Below, one piece after another: positions 9,480 to 20,808 of a stretch of DNA of 54,938 bases. A model generated the notes under the pieces. It searched no databases and was not told where the DNA came from. It saw only the letters and a program-made list of their open reading frames with translations. The stretch lies in contig JAHNZQ020000092.1 of the NCBI GenBank assembly GCA_019155205.2, forward strand, positions 1,050,110 through 1,105,047, written 5' to 3'. Origin of the DNA: Gracilaria vermiculophylla (lineage: Eukaryota; Rhodophyta; Florideophyceae; Gracilariales; Gracilariaceae). The first letter of the stretch is position 1, and each line of letters opens with the position of its first letter. A program made the position numbers and the translations under genes.

Positions 9480-10720
9480 TGGTGTGGCCTTATGGTATAG
9501 TATTCCTAAGGAGGGCTCGTATTTTATTAGCTGGGCCACGTGGTGCATAATTCCGCCCGCGTGCGCTATAGTATCCTTAAGGGACGGTAGAATTATTTTT
9601 TATTTAAGTTAATTTATGCAGGTAATTACTACAGGAGGGAGACCTGCCGAGGCGGGCTCCCGGCTTGATACTTAATCTGTCGGTTGAGGTCCACCTCTGG
9701 GGAAGGAAAGACAAGCACCCTTGAGTCTTCATCTACTTTTCCGGCTGGACCCTCTCGTCGATCAACTCAGGTTTCTAAGCCACCGATCCCCAGGTCGCAT
9801 CAAAGCAGTGCCTGTCGGAGGATTGTCCGCCCAGTGAACCGGATTGTCCGCCCAGTGAACCGGATTGTCCGCCCAGTGAACCGGATTGTCCGCCCAGTGA
9901 ACCGGATTGTCCGCCCAGTGAACCGGATTGTCCGCCCAGTGAACCGGATTGTCCGCCCAGTGAACTTCCCCCTTCGGTGGGTGTTTGCGGATCTCCTTTA
10001 AGAATTCCCCCGGCTCGCGACAGCGGATACCGGAGACCACATTTAGGAACACGCACCTCTGGAGTCAACAAAAACTCCTAACGGACGTTAAGCTTTATTA
10101 CCTCGACAAGAGGTTTTACAGTACCACACTCAGAGCTCTTCTGGGGAGAAAGCACTTTTTTCTGTTTATCTCTTGTTACACTCAACTAGAAGGTGCGCCC
10201 CTCTTTACGAAACTTCCAGAGGATGGTTAATAACCAAGTGTATTCCTTCACCAAGTTCGCTTTCTCTGGTCCATGGCAAGAACTCGTGCGACCTCGAAAC
10301 TGAACTTTCTTCGACACTAACGTAAGCTGCATACGAGCAGCCAATAAAGGTCACTCGCAGCTTGACTGGAGGGAGGCGTGTGTCACGTCACCTCCCCGAC
10401 AGACTCAAGCTCCAGATCTAAAAAATTTTAAGGGTATCGATCACAAGATCCCAAGTACCCGACTCGAAGTCAGGCTCACAAAAGCGCACAATAAGACAAA
10501 AAGTTCAATACCAGGTGAGTGCAGTTTCTGGACGACATTCCACTAGCAAATGATTCCGTGGTACTCGCCATGTCTTTCAACCAACCCCGTTATCTACGCT
10601 AGAGAAGTAGAACCGGTACGGAGCCCGCTTGAAAGGAAGACCTGCTTTTGATCAAGTTGCAAGGCTATCATCCCCGAGTTTTGCAGATCAACCGCTCGTC
10701 GCACCCGCGCAAAAGAAATA
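9480..10720 (+). repeat. Dispersed repeat R1, copy 2 (longest copy, probable solo LTR)
   Basis: The left part matches 11300-11745 (AGTATCCTTA, CAGGTAATTACTACAG, CCGAGGCGGGCTCCCGGC, CTTGAGTCTTCATC) and, inverted, 16880-17185. The right part matches 6120-6720. Together the copies define a unit of about 1.2 kb with no protein coding. An LTR of a Gypsy-type family is the simplest reading. Confidence 0.6.
9820..9966. repeat. 21-bp tandem repeat, seven units, inside R1 copy 2
   Basis: Seven near-identical copies of GGATTGTCCGCCCAGTGAAC plus C. The other R1 copies have a single unit at the same place (ATTGTCCACCCAGTTAAC near 11600, and a reversed single unit near 16980), so the array expanded only in this copy. 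Confidence 0.95.
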
Positions 10721-11299
10721 TCAAACAGCAACAAATGCTTAGCACAAAAAGAAGCCCAGACTTTCCAAAACCAAGAGTTAAGTACACAGAATCACACACA
10801 AAATCGACAAATGGGTCCGAATGCTAACAACAAAGGTCAAATCTGTAATCCAAAACAAACAGCACCGTCACCCAAAGAGCATAAATATTTGAAAAGTCGA
10901 CTCTTTTGACCAGTAGAAAATCTCAAGCTACCGTGCGAGACTTTTACTGAACTTTCAGCTCATCAGACGGTAATGCATCATAATTTTGAACCTATAAACA
11001 TTTGAAAGAAATCCCATTGCAGTCTGCTGGCTTTGATACGAGGTCACTCGTTTTCGTTTCAATCAGAGAGTCATAAGCACTCTGCATTGCCTTCTTGCAT
11101 ATTTTGGAATGAAGACGTGGCTCTACCTCCAAATTCTATACTAAAGTGGATGCTTAGGTGATATTGTCATGTGGCTCTACGACGGGATATTCCGTGTTGA
11201 TAGTTGAAATAGTGAACTGTGCGCCCTGTATCACAAGAGAGTATAGCGCAAATATCTCATCTGCTTTTCTAACATTCCGAAGAGGGGTTCGTAATTTTT
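10721..11299. other. Spacer between R1 copies, no gene seen
   Basis: AT-rich DNA with no ORF of note, between the end of R1 copy 2 and the start of copy 3. Confidence 0.5.
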
Positions 11300-11745
11300 T
11301 AAATGAGCCCTGCCGTACATAATTCGGCCCACGTGCGCTACAGTATCCTTAGGGAACGGTAGAATTTAGATTATTTTTTGTCAATTTGTGCAGGTAATTA
11401 CTACAGTAGTGAAAACTGCCGAGGCGGGCTCCCGGCGTGCTACGTAATCCGCCTATCGCGCTACGCCTCTGGGATAGTAAGCCAAGCACGCTTGAGTCTT
11501 CATCTTTTGTTTAGGTTGAATGCTCTCTTTGAATATCCATAGGTTTGTACGCCGCAGATTCTCAGGTGGCCTCGTAGCAGCGCCTGTAGGAGCATTGTCC
11601 ACCCAGTTAACTCCATCTTCGCTTAGTGTTTACGGACCCCCTTTCAGGGTTTTCCCGGCTCGTGGTCGCGACTACTGCAGACCACCCTAAGGAACTTGCG
11701 CTCTTGGAGTCATCAAAACTCCTAATGGCCGTTGTGCGCTATAGG
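11300..11745 (+). repeat. Dispersed repeat R1, copy 3 (left part only)
   Basis: This matches the left part of copy 2 from the word CGTGCGCTA(C/T)AGTATCCTTA to AAAACTCCTAA(T/C)GG. It then switches abruptly to Gypsy RNase H coding sequence on the opposite strand. It is inverted relative to copy 4 at 16880-17185, so the pair brackets the Gypsy coding block. Confidence 0.7.
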
Positions 11746-12700
11746 TTGTAGTCCACCTTCAGGTTGTTCCTGTTGGAGGGCACAGCCGACCTGGTTTTGG
11801 CAGAGGTCTGTGTTTAGCACCACTTGGCCGTACTGCTTCGTGAGAATTAAGATCGGTGGCTCTATCGGTCTCCTCTTCAAGCTGTGAAAGGCTTCGAACT
11901 CTCCGTTTGTCAAGGGAGCCAGTTGCATCGGTTGGGCTTTCTCCAAGAGGCAGTTTAACGAGGCCGCAATGCGGAAAGAATTCGGAATGAACCTCCGAAA
12001 GACAATACACAACCGCAGGAAGGAGCGGAGCTCCGTCTGGTTTGTGGGAGAGTGAGCTTCTTTAATGGCGTCTTGAGTGGTTGTGGAAACCTGTAGGCGA
12101 TAAGGAAGCACAACGCGCCCCAGCTAATCCACAGAGGACTTGAAAACAAAACACGTACCCAGCTTCAAGGTGGGTCCAGAATCCTTCAGGAGTTGTAGCA
12201 CGTGCTTGAAATGCATGAAGTGCTCCTCCACGCTGCGAAAGTATATGAAGACATCGCCAATTTACACCAGAGCGTCCTGCCACTTCTCCTTTGACAGGAT
12301 TATGTTAACCTCTAGTTCGAACGTAGCGGGTGCATTCTTTAATCCAAATTGCATCCTTAGGAATCTGAAAATTCTACACTGCGAGGTGAACGTTATCTTG
12401 TCCTCATCGGTGTTATCAATCTCATTTTTCCAGTATCCACTGCAGGCATCCAGGCTGGAGGAAACGGGTGCACCACCTAAGGAGTCAATTCATTCATCCA
12501 TACGGGGTACCGGGTACGAATCGCGTACCGTCCCTTCGTTGAGGCGTCTTTATACAATGGAGAACACCCAGGAGCTTCTCTTTTGCAAACACGACTGGAG
12601 AGGCTTATTCGGAATTTGATGGCTTTATAACGCTCTTATCCAGCATCCGGTGGACCCCTTTTGAATTCGAAATCACGCGCATAAGGCCTGATCCTCCTCT
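11722..12700 (-). pseudogene. Gypsy-type reverse transcriptase/RNase H relic
   Basis: Minus-strand reading: MQFGLKNAPATFE, a degenerate active site (V-stop-IGDVF where YIDD is expected), RSVEEHFMHF, then after a stop LPYRLQVSTTTQDAIKEA, TELRSFLRLC..FRRFIPN, PPILILTKQYGQVVLNTDL and NQVGCALQQEQPEG. This is the RT thumb and RNase H of Ty3/Gypsy pol. It is cut off at the R1 junction, so the integrase is missing here. Several stops and a mutated catalytic motif show that it is dead. Confidence 0.8.
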
Positions 12701-13290
12701 GGAGTTCGTGAACCTGTTTTGCATCAGGTGTGAGCTGGATCCGGTGCTTGGCCAGGCTCACTTGACCCAGGTGACCAGATCACATTTCCTCGAAGGCGGA
12801 TAGCATCTCCATTATCCTATGGAGATTCTTTTCATAATCTTCTCCAATTTGAAGCTTCTCCTGCCAAGTGCCATGCTTCTTATCCTCTGGAGTCGTCTAT
12901 TTCGCTTCGGGTTCTGTAGTGGCGACGACATCGTTTTCATCTCGAACTTCCACACGAAGAAGATGAGCTAGTCCTGCAGGGGCGTGTAATGCCAATCTGA
13001 CGACAGATTCTTTCTGGAGCCGTAGAGGCGACACCTTCGGGTTGGCAAGCACGACCCTGAAGGGAATGTTCGGCACTATTTTCATAACGCCGTTCGCCAT
13101 CATAGAGTGCTGCTTCGTCGTCAGATGTAGACTCTCCTGTAGGAATGAAAGGCCAGATGCAGAGGTCCGCACCCAAGCTTTGACCTGACTCCTCGCGGGA
13201 ATTTCGATACTCTTTACCACCCTGAGCTTTTTCGACTGCGTCGTCTTTAGAAGATTGCCGAACTGGCGCGCGTTGGCGTCCAGTCCTTGA
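12701..13290 (-). pseudogene. Gypsy pol linker and N-terminal RT debris
   Basis: Minus-strand ORF pieces (for example 13421-12897) continue the pol polyprotein between protease and RT, but no catalytic motif is preserved. I assign it by position only. Confidence 0.4.
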
Positions 13291-13971
13291 GATGCGGACA
13301 CGATACCTTTCGGGTGGATGTCGTGAAACCTCACCTTCCGCAGGCGTGTGTATATTGCACGTGCATACCGATCCACAGAAGAAGTGCCGAATATACATTG
13401 TCCCGCCAAGTTGGTCGCCACTAGGAATCACATCTTTACCTTCAAGGAGCCCAGCAGGAGATACAAGGGCAATGCTGCGAGGATTCGTAATGCTCGACGC
13501 GACGCGTCACGCACCAAAGGGAGCTTTCCAGTCCTCAAGGAGCCGAGAACAGCCCGCAGGAGCACTTCAGCGTGAACTGTTGGGGCCAGCTCCAATGTCG
13601 ATGATAGCGAACACCATTCTGAAGGCGAGTGGGAAACATCCTTTAGCAGCAAACCCCTTGTAATTCCCATGGCGGAGCATGTAAACAGATTCCTCAAAGA
13701 TGGCCAATGGGCCCAAATGGATTGGGGGGCCTGCCCATTCTGCGTCAACCGTGCATATGGCTTCTCCCCTTTTCCTAAAGGCGACCTCCGTGGGGCCAAG
13801 GCTCGACGGTAAGGAGCCACGTGCAGTGTCTACGCGTGACCCTGACGGTTTTTCTGGTTGGAAGGATCTATGTTCTGGTATGGGACGGCCGCTGCGGTTG
13901 CGCATCGAGATGTGACGTGTTCCTCCGAGGTGCAACCGGTTTGGGTACTGGCCTAGGTACTGGTTGCGCAC
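13291..13971 (-). pseudogene. Gypsy-type aspartic protease relic
   Basis: The minus-strand translation contains AFRMVFAIIDIGAGPN, which fits the D-(T/S)-G-A-G core of retroelement proteases with Ile at the second position. A hydrophobic run ending PLYLLLGSLKVKM resembles the second flap-proximal strand (the LLG-(T/C)-D-F type). Frames shift at least once after the active site. Its position between gag and RT is as expected. Confidence 0.6.
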
Positions 13972-14204
13972 GTGCGACTGGAACAGGCCGCACTACAACT
14001 GGAACGCAGTAACCGAAGTTCCCTTGAGGGGAGTGGATATCGTGGTACACGCTTTGCTAACTTCCGCTTTCCGTTGGTGTTTCTTTAAGGCCCTGGAAGT
14101 TCTTTTCCCGTTCCCGCAGAATGACGGCCCTCATTGCCGGTAATGAGAGTAGTAAAGGTAATGGCTCTCGAGAGAAGCAAACTCTGCAAGGCGGTGATGG
14201 ACAA

Positions 14205-14735
14205 CAGATGAGCTATATGCGCTATGCACTTTTGTGACGCAGGGTGTTCAGTTCACATTTTGTACTATCAACACGCCCCCTTGCCCTGTGCTTCCTGACA
14301 GTACGAGACCTTTAACCTAGAGTAACCAATTTTGAATACTGTTGTACACCTGTACATCTTCTCAGGCCCTAATCACTTCTGGGAGTCGAACCCAGAATCC
14401 TAGCGATTAGCCGGGCCCATAACCTGATGGAAACAGATAAAATATATGCGCTGTACTCTATTGTAACACAGGGCGCACAGTTCAAAATATGAACTATCAA
14501 CACGCCCCCTCGCCCTGTTTTTCCTTAGAGAACGAGACCACGAACTTACAGTAGCCATTTTTCACTACTGCTGTACACCTGTACAATTTCTTAGGCTCAG
14601 GTCACTTCTGGGAGTCGAAACCAGCGTCTTAGCGTTTACCTAAGCCCAAAAACTGTTCGAAAGCAGATGAGCTGTTTGCGCTATACTCTTTTGTGACGCA
14701 GGGGGTTCAGTTCACGATTTGAACTATCAACTGGC
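14205..14735. repeat. 229/230-bp tandem repeat, two full units plus a partial third
   Basis: The word ACTATCAACACGCCCCC starts at 14264 and 14493, and its first half at 14723. Other shared words are TGTACACCTGTACA, CACTTCTGGGAGTCGAA and the GATGAGCT(A/G)T..GCGCTAT.CACTTTTGTGACGCAGGG stretch. Each unit carries one tRNA-like hairpin on the minus strand. It sits between gag and protease of the Gypsy relic, where no such array is expected. Confidence 0.85.
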
Positions 14736-14848
14736 GGTGGGTAGTCCCGAGGGTTTACGAATCGTACACTTTTGTACGATCCTGCCGATGCGACCGAAGT
14801 ACGAGACGAGGGTGTCGTTGTCCTAGACGGTGCTACCTGATATGAGGC

Positions 14849-15517
14849 CTATGTGAGAGCAAGGGCCTCTTGCTCTCCCTCGAGAGTGAGCTCGTCGACC
14901 TCCCCTGAGGTGCTGGAATCCATCGACAGGGCGAATGCCCAATGGTTTTTTAAGGCCGTTGTTTTGCCCGAAACTGGAGCGTATCTACGAAGAGCGGCAC
15001 GGTGAGTACTTCCATAGGACTCCGCAAAGCGGGGTACCTCCGTATAGATGGTCTTCGGGTGCGTTGTCAAGTGATTACACACCCAGGCGCGGATGGAGAG
15101 GAGTCTCTCGACAAACAATGGCTTTAACCGCTGTTCGAAGAACACGTACCCAAACCGTAAAGCCTTCGTATAGAGCGTCTGTGAGAACTCCGTTTCGGAC
15201 ATTCCCGTAATCTGCCATTAGGAGATGATGTTAGTAGCAGCATTGGCTATCACCACATCCGTTGCGTTCCTTGTGAGGAGGAAGTTCACCACCGCCGAGT
15301 ACGTCGTCAAGATCTCCGTTCCAGAATAATCCACAATGGTTCTCTCTCCCATTTGGCGTGGCTGCACCAGCGAGTGCGCCCGATCTGTGAGGTAGAACTG
15401 AAAGCACCGGACAGCGACACCTTCATGTACACCATTGGTATTACACACCGAACGAAAGCGCGTTAAAACATTCAACACCGAGATGGGGTCTTCAACTGAG
15501 ATGTAGTGCTTTTTCAT
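14849..15517 (-). pseudogene. Gypsy gag relic, main part
   Basis: Minus-strand pieces 15517-15218 and 15202-14849 read as a capsid-like gag: KKHYISVEDPISVLNVLTRF, EGVAVRCFQFYLT, then after a break FSQTLYTKALRFGYVFFEQ. This alpha-helical pattern is seen in gag proteins of Gypsy-like elements. The two parts are in different frames. The identification rests on helical pattern and position rather than on a named motif. Confidence 0.5.
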
Positions 15518-15611
15518 TTGAATATCGATGCAGCACTGGATATTCGTGAGTCTTGTAGCGACCTACGAGTCGTAAATAGTGCAGCGATCACTCCACCGGT
15601 ATATGTCATAG

Positions 15612-15938
15612 TCATAATCCAACCCTTTCGGCGAAGAGGTCGTTAATCCGGACAACCTTCTTGACCCTGCTTCTTTTCTCTTTAGGAAGTATACTGTCCT
15701 CCGAGCTGGAGCTGTTCACGGATGAAGAGTCTGTGCTTCTCTCCGAATCAGTGTCTCGTTTTCCGCTTTTCTCACTCTGTTTCATTCGGCGTCTTTCCTG
15801 TAGGTTGTCTAACTGCCTGACGATACCCCTGCTAGCGCGATCCACTCGTGGAGTGTCCTGTTTTTCTCTCTTTGGGTGAAGTACTTCGCGACCGGCACCC
15901 TGTTCTCCTAGGTGAGGCGACAGGTCCAGACGACTCAT
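15612..15938 (-). pseudogene. Gypsy gag relic, charged N-terminal part
   Basis: An acidic/serine-rich and basic stretch (TDSSSVNSSSSEDSILPKEK, RSRVKKVVRIND) directly upstream of the capsid-like part on the minus strand. Such charged linkers are common before the gag core. There is no specific motif. Confidence 0.35.
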
Positions 15939-16879
15939 ATCATTATTTATGATGTGTTCCCGTTCCCCTTCGGCAATATCCTTTCCTCCTCTGGCGTAGA
16001 GGGCGGCAGTATCCTATCTCTCTCTGCCCGGGGTCACCTTAGATGTTGATAGATGGAAGCTCTCCTGTATGGAAGAATGAATTTGAAACGCTTCCATGGG
16101 GAGCAGCTGCGCGGTTTGGGAACGAACTTTCGCACGGATAATATCTGAGATAACGTTAAGGAAGGGATCCGAATCCAGCAGGGCATTCAGAGCACGGTCG
16201 GCACGCTCCATTGCAGTTTCTTCCACAAGGGCGTTGCGGCGCGCTCCTAAATGTGCCTAACACCTGCAAGAATTCTTCCGACCAGCTCATATGATAGCCA
16301 ATCCGTAAGGCGCGGGACCAGTGACTCCAGGAGGCAGTTAGCTTCCGGGTGTTCTCGTCCCTGCTGCTCCATAGATCGCAGCTTCGATGCCGTGTGCGGT
16401 TCTTCAACCTCCACGTCAGTGTTCTTTTGAGGTGTCGCGGGGGATACCACCTGCGTCCAATCATGCACTCTCCTAAGGCGATTTCGGAAACGCTCCACAG
16501 AGAAGGGAGGATTCCTAAGGAGACTTTAAGGGTCCTGCAGTCGGATGAACATCTCCTGGGAAGCGCTGCGCGTGCTGCGCCCACCAACGGAGCCAGGTGC
16601 TTGAGGGTCCGCTAAAGGGGTTTCCATTGCGGGTTCTGAGGGGTCCGTATGGGAGTAGGTCGAGGGTTATTTCCTTCAACTTCTTGACCCTCTTAAGGAA
16701 GAATTGTACAGTTGTGTTCCGATTGTTGCAAACTAGAAACGCTGTTCTGTCGCGACTCTTGCGATTCCTTTAGGAAACTGACCTTCTAAGTCGGGAGACC
16801 AGTTGTGGTATCGGCAGTTCTCCTTTCGAGGTGGTAGCTCAAAACCTCCGTTGGGGATTTTGGTTGAATCCAAGGAAAC
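15939..16879 (-). other. 5' region of the Gypsy relic, coding status unclear
   Basis: Minus-strand ORFs at 16226-16014 and 16587-16156 might be further gag sequence, but I see no recognisable motif. It ends at R1 copy 4. Confidence 0.3.
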
Positions 16880-17185
16880 GAGTTCCTCCGGGCGGTCCCC
16901 AGTTGTCGCTTCCACGAGCTGGGGGATTCCTGAGAGAGGGTGTGTAAACACCAAGTGGAGAAGGGGGTTCACTGGCCTGACAATTCTCCTACAGGCACTG
17001 CAACGAGGCGACCTGGGAATCGGCGGCTTAGAAACCTAAGGATATTCGACAAGAGTATCCTACCGGAAAAATAGTTGGAGACTCAAGGGTGCTTGGTTTA
17101 CCTCCCCAGAGGTGGAGCTCGACCGGCAGATTAAGCTCTACGCCAGGAGTCCGCCTCGGCCCAACTAACTACTGTACTAAGCTCC
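16880..17185 (-). repeat. Dispersed repeat R1, copy 4 (inverted)
   Basis: The reverse complement of the left part of copies 2 and 3: GACTCAAGGGTGCTTG, CCCCAGAGGTGGA, CGGCAGATTAAG, GAGTCCGCCTCGG and GCGACCTGGG(A/G)ATCGG(C/T)GGCTTAGAAACCT all match once reversed. It lies 5' of the Gypsy coding block on the minus strand and is in the same orientation as that coding strand. Confidence 0.75.
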
Positions 17186-18432
17186 CTTCTAAATACCCAC
17201 CAGGGGCTCTTTTGAGGTTTTTCTACAGTCAGCGACTCATATTCTACTGTGTGACCATATTTAGCAAGGCTTTCGAGGCGTGAAACAGAAATGAACAAAG
17301 TAAAGTCCTTAACAAATTTCGCTGCGCGAAATAAGATACTAAGGCTCTTTGTACTAAAACCTCTCTTTAGCTGACTGAATTCGAATCTTCTTGCTGTAAT
17401 ACAACGGTTCATCACACAAGTATTTTAAGGCTGTGAGATAAAATAAATTGCCATGTATAGAGAGCAGAAAATATTAATGAATTAGAATTGCAACACTCAC
17501 AATTTTTGGTCCATAAGAGCATCTCCACCGGCACCTTTACTATTGGAGCAAATACACAAGCAACCGGGAAAATGTAAAGTTGGCATTGGTGGCTTTAAAA
17601 ATGATTTTTTATTCATTTGATCGAGATCGTCGGATCGTCAACGGTGTTGAGAGTTGTTTTGCTTTCAACGTCGCTGCCCCAAGATTCTTGAACGCTGTGG
17701 CGCGCTTCTGCTTCTTTTGATCCTAAGTGGCTCAAAAACACCGCTGCTCCACTCTTCTCAGGGTCCACTGCAACATCGCCTTCCATAACCTGCGGCAACT
17801 GGCGCCACACTCGCAGAGCCCACAAAGCCCTGGCTTCTATCCCAATTCAATCCCAACCGGACGCACTCTCGTTCGACACTCTTATCAACAAACCCACAAT
17901 AACTTCCCGATGCGACACAAGTCGCACGACCAAAAGGCCACACTTCGAACAGTAGATATCCCCGCAAGCTGCAGCACACTCGCACCACTATATTATACGG
18001 TCTAGACCCCTGCTTTCAAACCCAGTACACAACAACCAAACCCAAGCCACGCACAATCTCCTTGCGTGTTTTCCCGCACGCCGCGGCACTGCACGCGATA
18101 CCCGCCCCAAAGCCCATCCCTACCAATATCCTATCTGTCATTGCCCCATATTCACATTGTTGCGCCCGTTGCCGTACACCTGCAGCTCTGAAGCCCCACC
18201 CCAGCACATTACTCCACTGCTCACATCAAAGCTGAAATCCACCCCAGCGACACAGAACCCAGAACTTCTGCATCATTATCTACACACCTGGCACACCCTT
18301 TTCAACCCCGTTACCCTCACTGCCTTTTTCTGCACTCCATCATGCTTTTCTCCTATACCTTCCACGCACATCCCAAATCTTCTCGCTCCCACTGGTGCCG
18401 TACTCAACGGCTTCGCTCAGTATTCGGGAACA
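17186..18432. other. Spacer, no gene recognised
   Basis: An AT-rich part (17186-17620) followed by a C-rich part (17750-18420). A long plus-strand frame runs into the Harbinger transposase but has no motif before 18433. Part of this is probably the left untranslated end of that element. I found no convincing terminal inverted repeat. Confidence 0.4.
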
Positions 18433-19749
18433 ATGGACAATATCTTTTGTGATGAACTTCACAAAACCTCTGCGCACAAGGTGACCATGAATTTGCTGGA
18501 GAGCAGCAGTGAGAACGAAGAAACAGATGTAGAATGGGGTGGCTTTGCACCTCGTAGAGCACCCAATCGAGAGCAATACAGAGAGCGCGTGGTACAGCGA
18601 TTATATCGGGACTACTTTGCAGTGTCGTTAGTATATAGTGAAGAACAGTTTCTGCACCGTTTTCGTGTGTCACGCGGCCTCTCCGACAATATGCTGCTAG
18701 GAATATGCGAAACTGATATGTTATTTGTTCAAAGGCAATAGGCTGCAAAACGCTGTGGTTTAACAAGTTTAGAGAAGGTAATATGTGCATTTCGAATGCT
18801 GGCGTATGGCACGGCAGCTGATGCAACTGATGAGTATCTCCGCCATGGAGAGTCGACTGCGCACGAATGTTTGAAACGGTTTGCAGGCGCTGTCGTGCGT
18901 GCGTTTGGTTCAAGGTATCTACGGTACCCAACGCCTTCCGATTTGAAGCGTATTCTTTCAGAATCAGAACGAAGGGGGCTTCCAGAGCTTCTGGGGAGTA
19001 TCGACTGTTGCAAGTTGAAGTGGAAAAACTGCCCTTCTGCGCTGCATGTTCAGTATGAGGGAATGGAAAGGGTACCAGCAATGACTTAAAAGGCGCTGGC
19101 AGACTATGACATTTGGATATGGCATGCCTTTATTATAATGCCTGGGAGTTTGAATGGCATAAACGTCTTGGAAGGTTCACCACTTCCCATTAAAATTGCA
19201 CCAGGACGTTACCCGTTACCGTTAGAGTACAGAATTGGTGGATGCAGGCAAAATACACCCTACTGATTTGCAGATGAAATTTACCCACAGTGGCCAATGT
19301 TCGTGCACACTGTCTTGGAACCATCGAATCAAAAGGAAAAACTTCTGGCGCGGTACCAAGAAGGGGGTAGAAAGGTTGTGGAGAGGGCGTTTTAAGTGCT
19401 ACAGGCAAAGTGGCATATGATTGCATGACCAAGTCTTTTCTGGTACAAAGAGACAATGCATGATATAATGCGATGCTTCATTATATTCCTCAACATGATG
19501 GTTGAACAGAGAATCGTTGACGAACACGAAGACAACGAAGCAATGTTGCAAAGCTCGGCGATCGTGAATGACAAGATGCTGCCATTGTGGAGTAATGTCA
19601 CCTCAAGTGGTAACGTTTGTCCTCCCTCCGGGTCAAACGCCGCCCTGTGTGCCGTGCAGAAACTAACCAAAAGTAAAGATGAATACTACAGAACGCGACA
19701 TCTATTTATGAGGCACATATGGGATTCTTTTGGAGACAGTTTTCTCTAG
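18433..19749 (+). pseudogene. PIF/Harbinger transposase relic 2, stops only
   Basis: A single frame from ATG 18433 to TAG 19747-19749 spells a plant-transposon-type Harbinger transposase: YFAVSLVYSEEQFLHRFRVS, LRHGESTAHECLKRF, SIDCCKLKWKNCPSA (first catalytic Asp), KALADYDIWIWHAF..PGSLN (second Asp), FADEIYPQWPMFVHTV, VERAF-stop-VLQAKW (Glu) and DIMRCFIIFLNMMVEQR. Five in-frame stops interrupt it (18739, 19087, and three between 19264 and 19427), yet there is no frameshift over 1.3 kb. It converges with the Myb-like partner gene, 42 bp away. It is related to, but clearly different from, relic 1. Confidence 0.85.
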
Positions 19750-19791
19750 ATACCTGGTAAACACACAACGCGTTTGCGAAACGATTAAAAC

Positions 19792-20808
19792 TCATACTTC
19801 TTCAAGCGCATCATCATTCTCACCAGAGGAGAATACCGGATTAGAACGCATAGCATCATCACTACCATTCTTTGAGTGCAAGGCCTCAGCAGTAAAGACC
19901 TCAGACCGCGGATCATTGTCAAAACACCGTTTCCTACACGAAGCTCTTACCTCCTTTAGAGCACGTGTTCTCATAATCTTAAAGTATTCAACATACTCTA
20001 CTGTGTCGCATCCAACCGGTGCAGACGTAAACAACAATATTTCGTAGTTTCGTTTGAGCAGTCTGTTCCTTTCCTTTTCTGCTTCTACTGATTGAGCAGC
20101 AAGGCGCAATTTGGTCTCGTTATGCATCTCGAATCTGTGTTGTTTCTTCGCTTGCTTTCGTCCTACAGGACGTCTCGTCTGCTTCTGTGGAGAAGTAGAA
20201 TGGCCATCCGAGTCGCTTTCAGTACAGTTTGGAACCGCTTGTTCACAAAACTTGCCAGATCCATGAGCATGCTTGGCGCGTATATACTTGGTATCATTCT
20301 GTACCGAGTCTGCCCCATAGTCATCACGACGATCAGCATTACCATTCCGGAATTCTTCATGATTCTTTAAAACTTCTTATGCGGAAATATATCGTAATGG
20401 TTTGCCACAATCATGCAGAGCCTTCCGTATTTCGATACCGTTGAATAAAGCAGTTGCCATTTGGATGACATTTGTGGCAGAGGTTCGAGATGGTTGCTTT
20501 CGAAGAACTCGTTGATGACACGCGGAAAATGAAGCACACTGTTTTATAATGAGTTTGGTGCGATTCCGAAAAGACTCGGTAGTTCTTGGTTCTCGATTGG
20601 CTGGTTTGAAAGAGTTGTTGTGTAGACGACTTACTTTTTTCATGAATATATCTCCCTTTTGTTCAGCTCCATGTATTGCGTTCTCACTAGCTGACATTAA
20701 AGCTTGAGTTATAGCATTGTCTTCAGCTGGTGTGAAGCTAGCGCCTCTGGGAGTTCTTTTTCTGTTGGGTAGTGAGCTGGTGTTAGATGGAGTTCGTGCT
20801 TTATCCAT
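19792..20808 (-). pseudogene. Harbinger Myb/SANT-like accessory protein with one in-frame stop
   Basis: From ATG 20808 the frame reads FTPAEDNAITQALMSASENA, KGDIFMKKVSRLHN, ESFRNRTKLIIKQCASFSAC and ATALFNGIEIRKALHDCGKP. It meets one TAA (20377-20379), then continues in the same frame through EVLKNHEEFRN, the basic RRPVGRKQAKKQ and a coiled C-terminus (QSVEAEKERNRLLKRNYEIL). This is the trihelix/Myb-like accessory protein of PIF/Harbinger elements, which helps bind the transposon ends. The stop sits where the family usually has Trp in a CW-x-x-LK motif. Apart from it the ORF is intact (338 codons). Confidence 0.75.

Noticed and set aside
9820..9966. CRISPR array
   Set aside because: The 21-bp units are directly adjacent with no spacers, and the host is a eukaryote.
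17727..18432. Coding exon upstream of Harbinger transposase 2
   Set aside because: Open by chance in C-rich DNA; no motif and not needed for the transposase fold.
18433..19749. Stop-codon recoding or an alternative genetic code
   Set aside because: The stops replace different residues, use all three stop codons, and intact host genes here end with the same stops.
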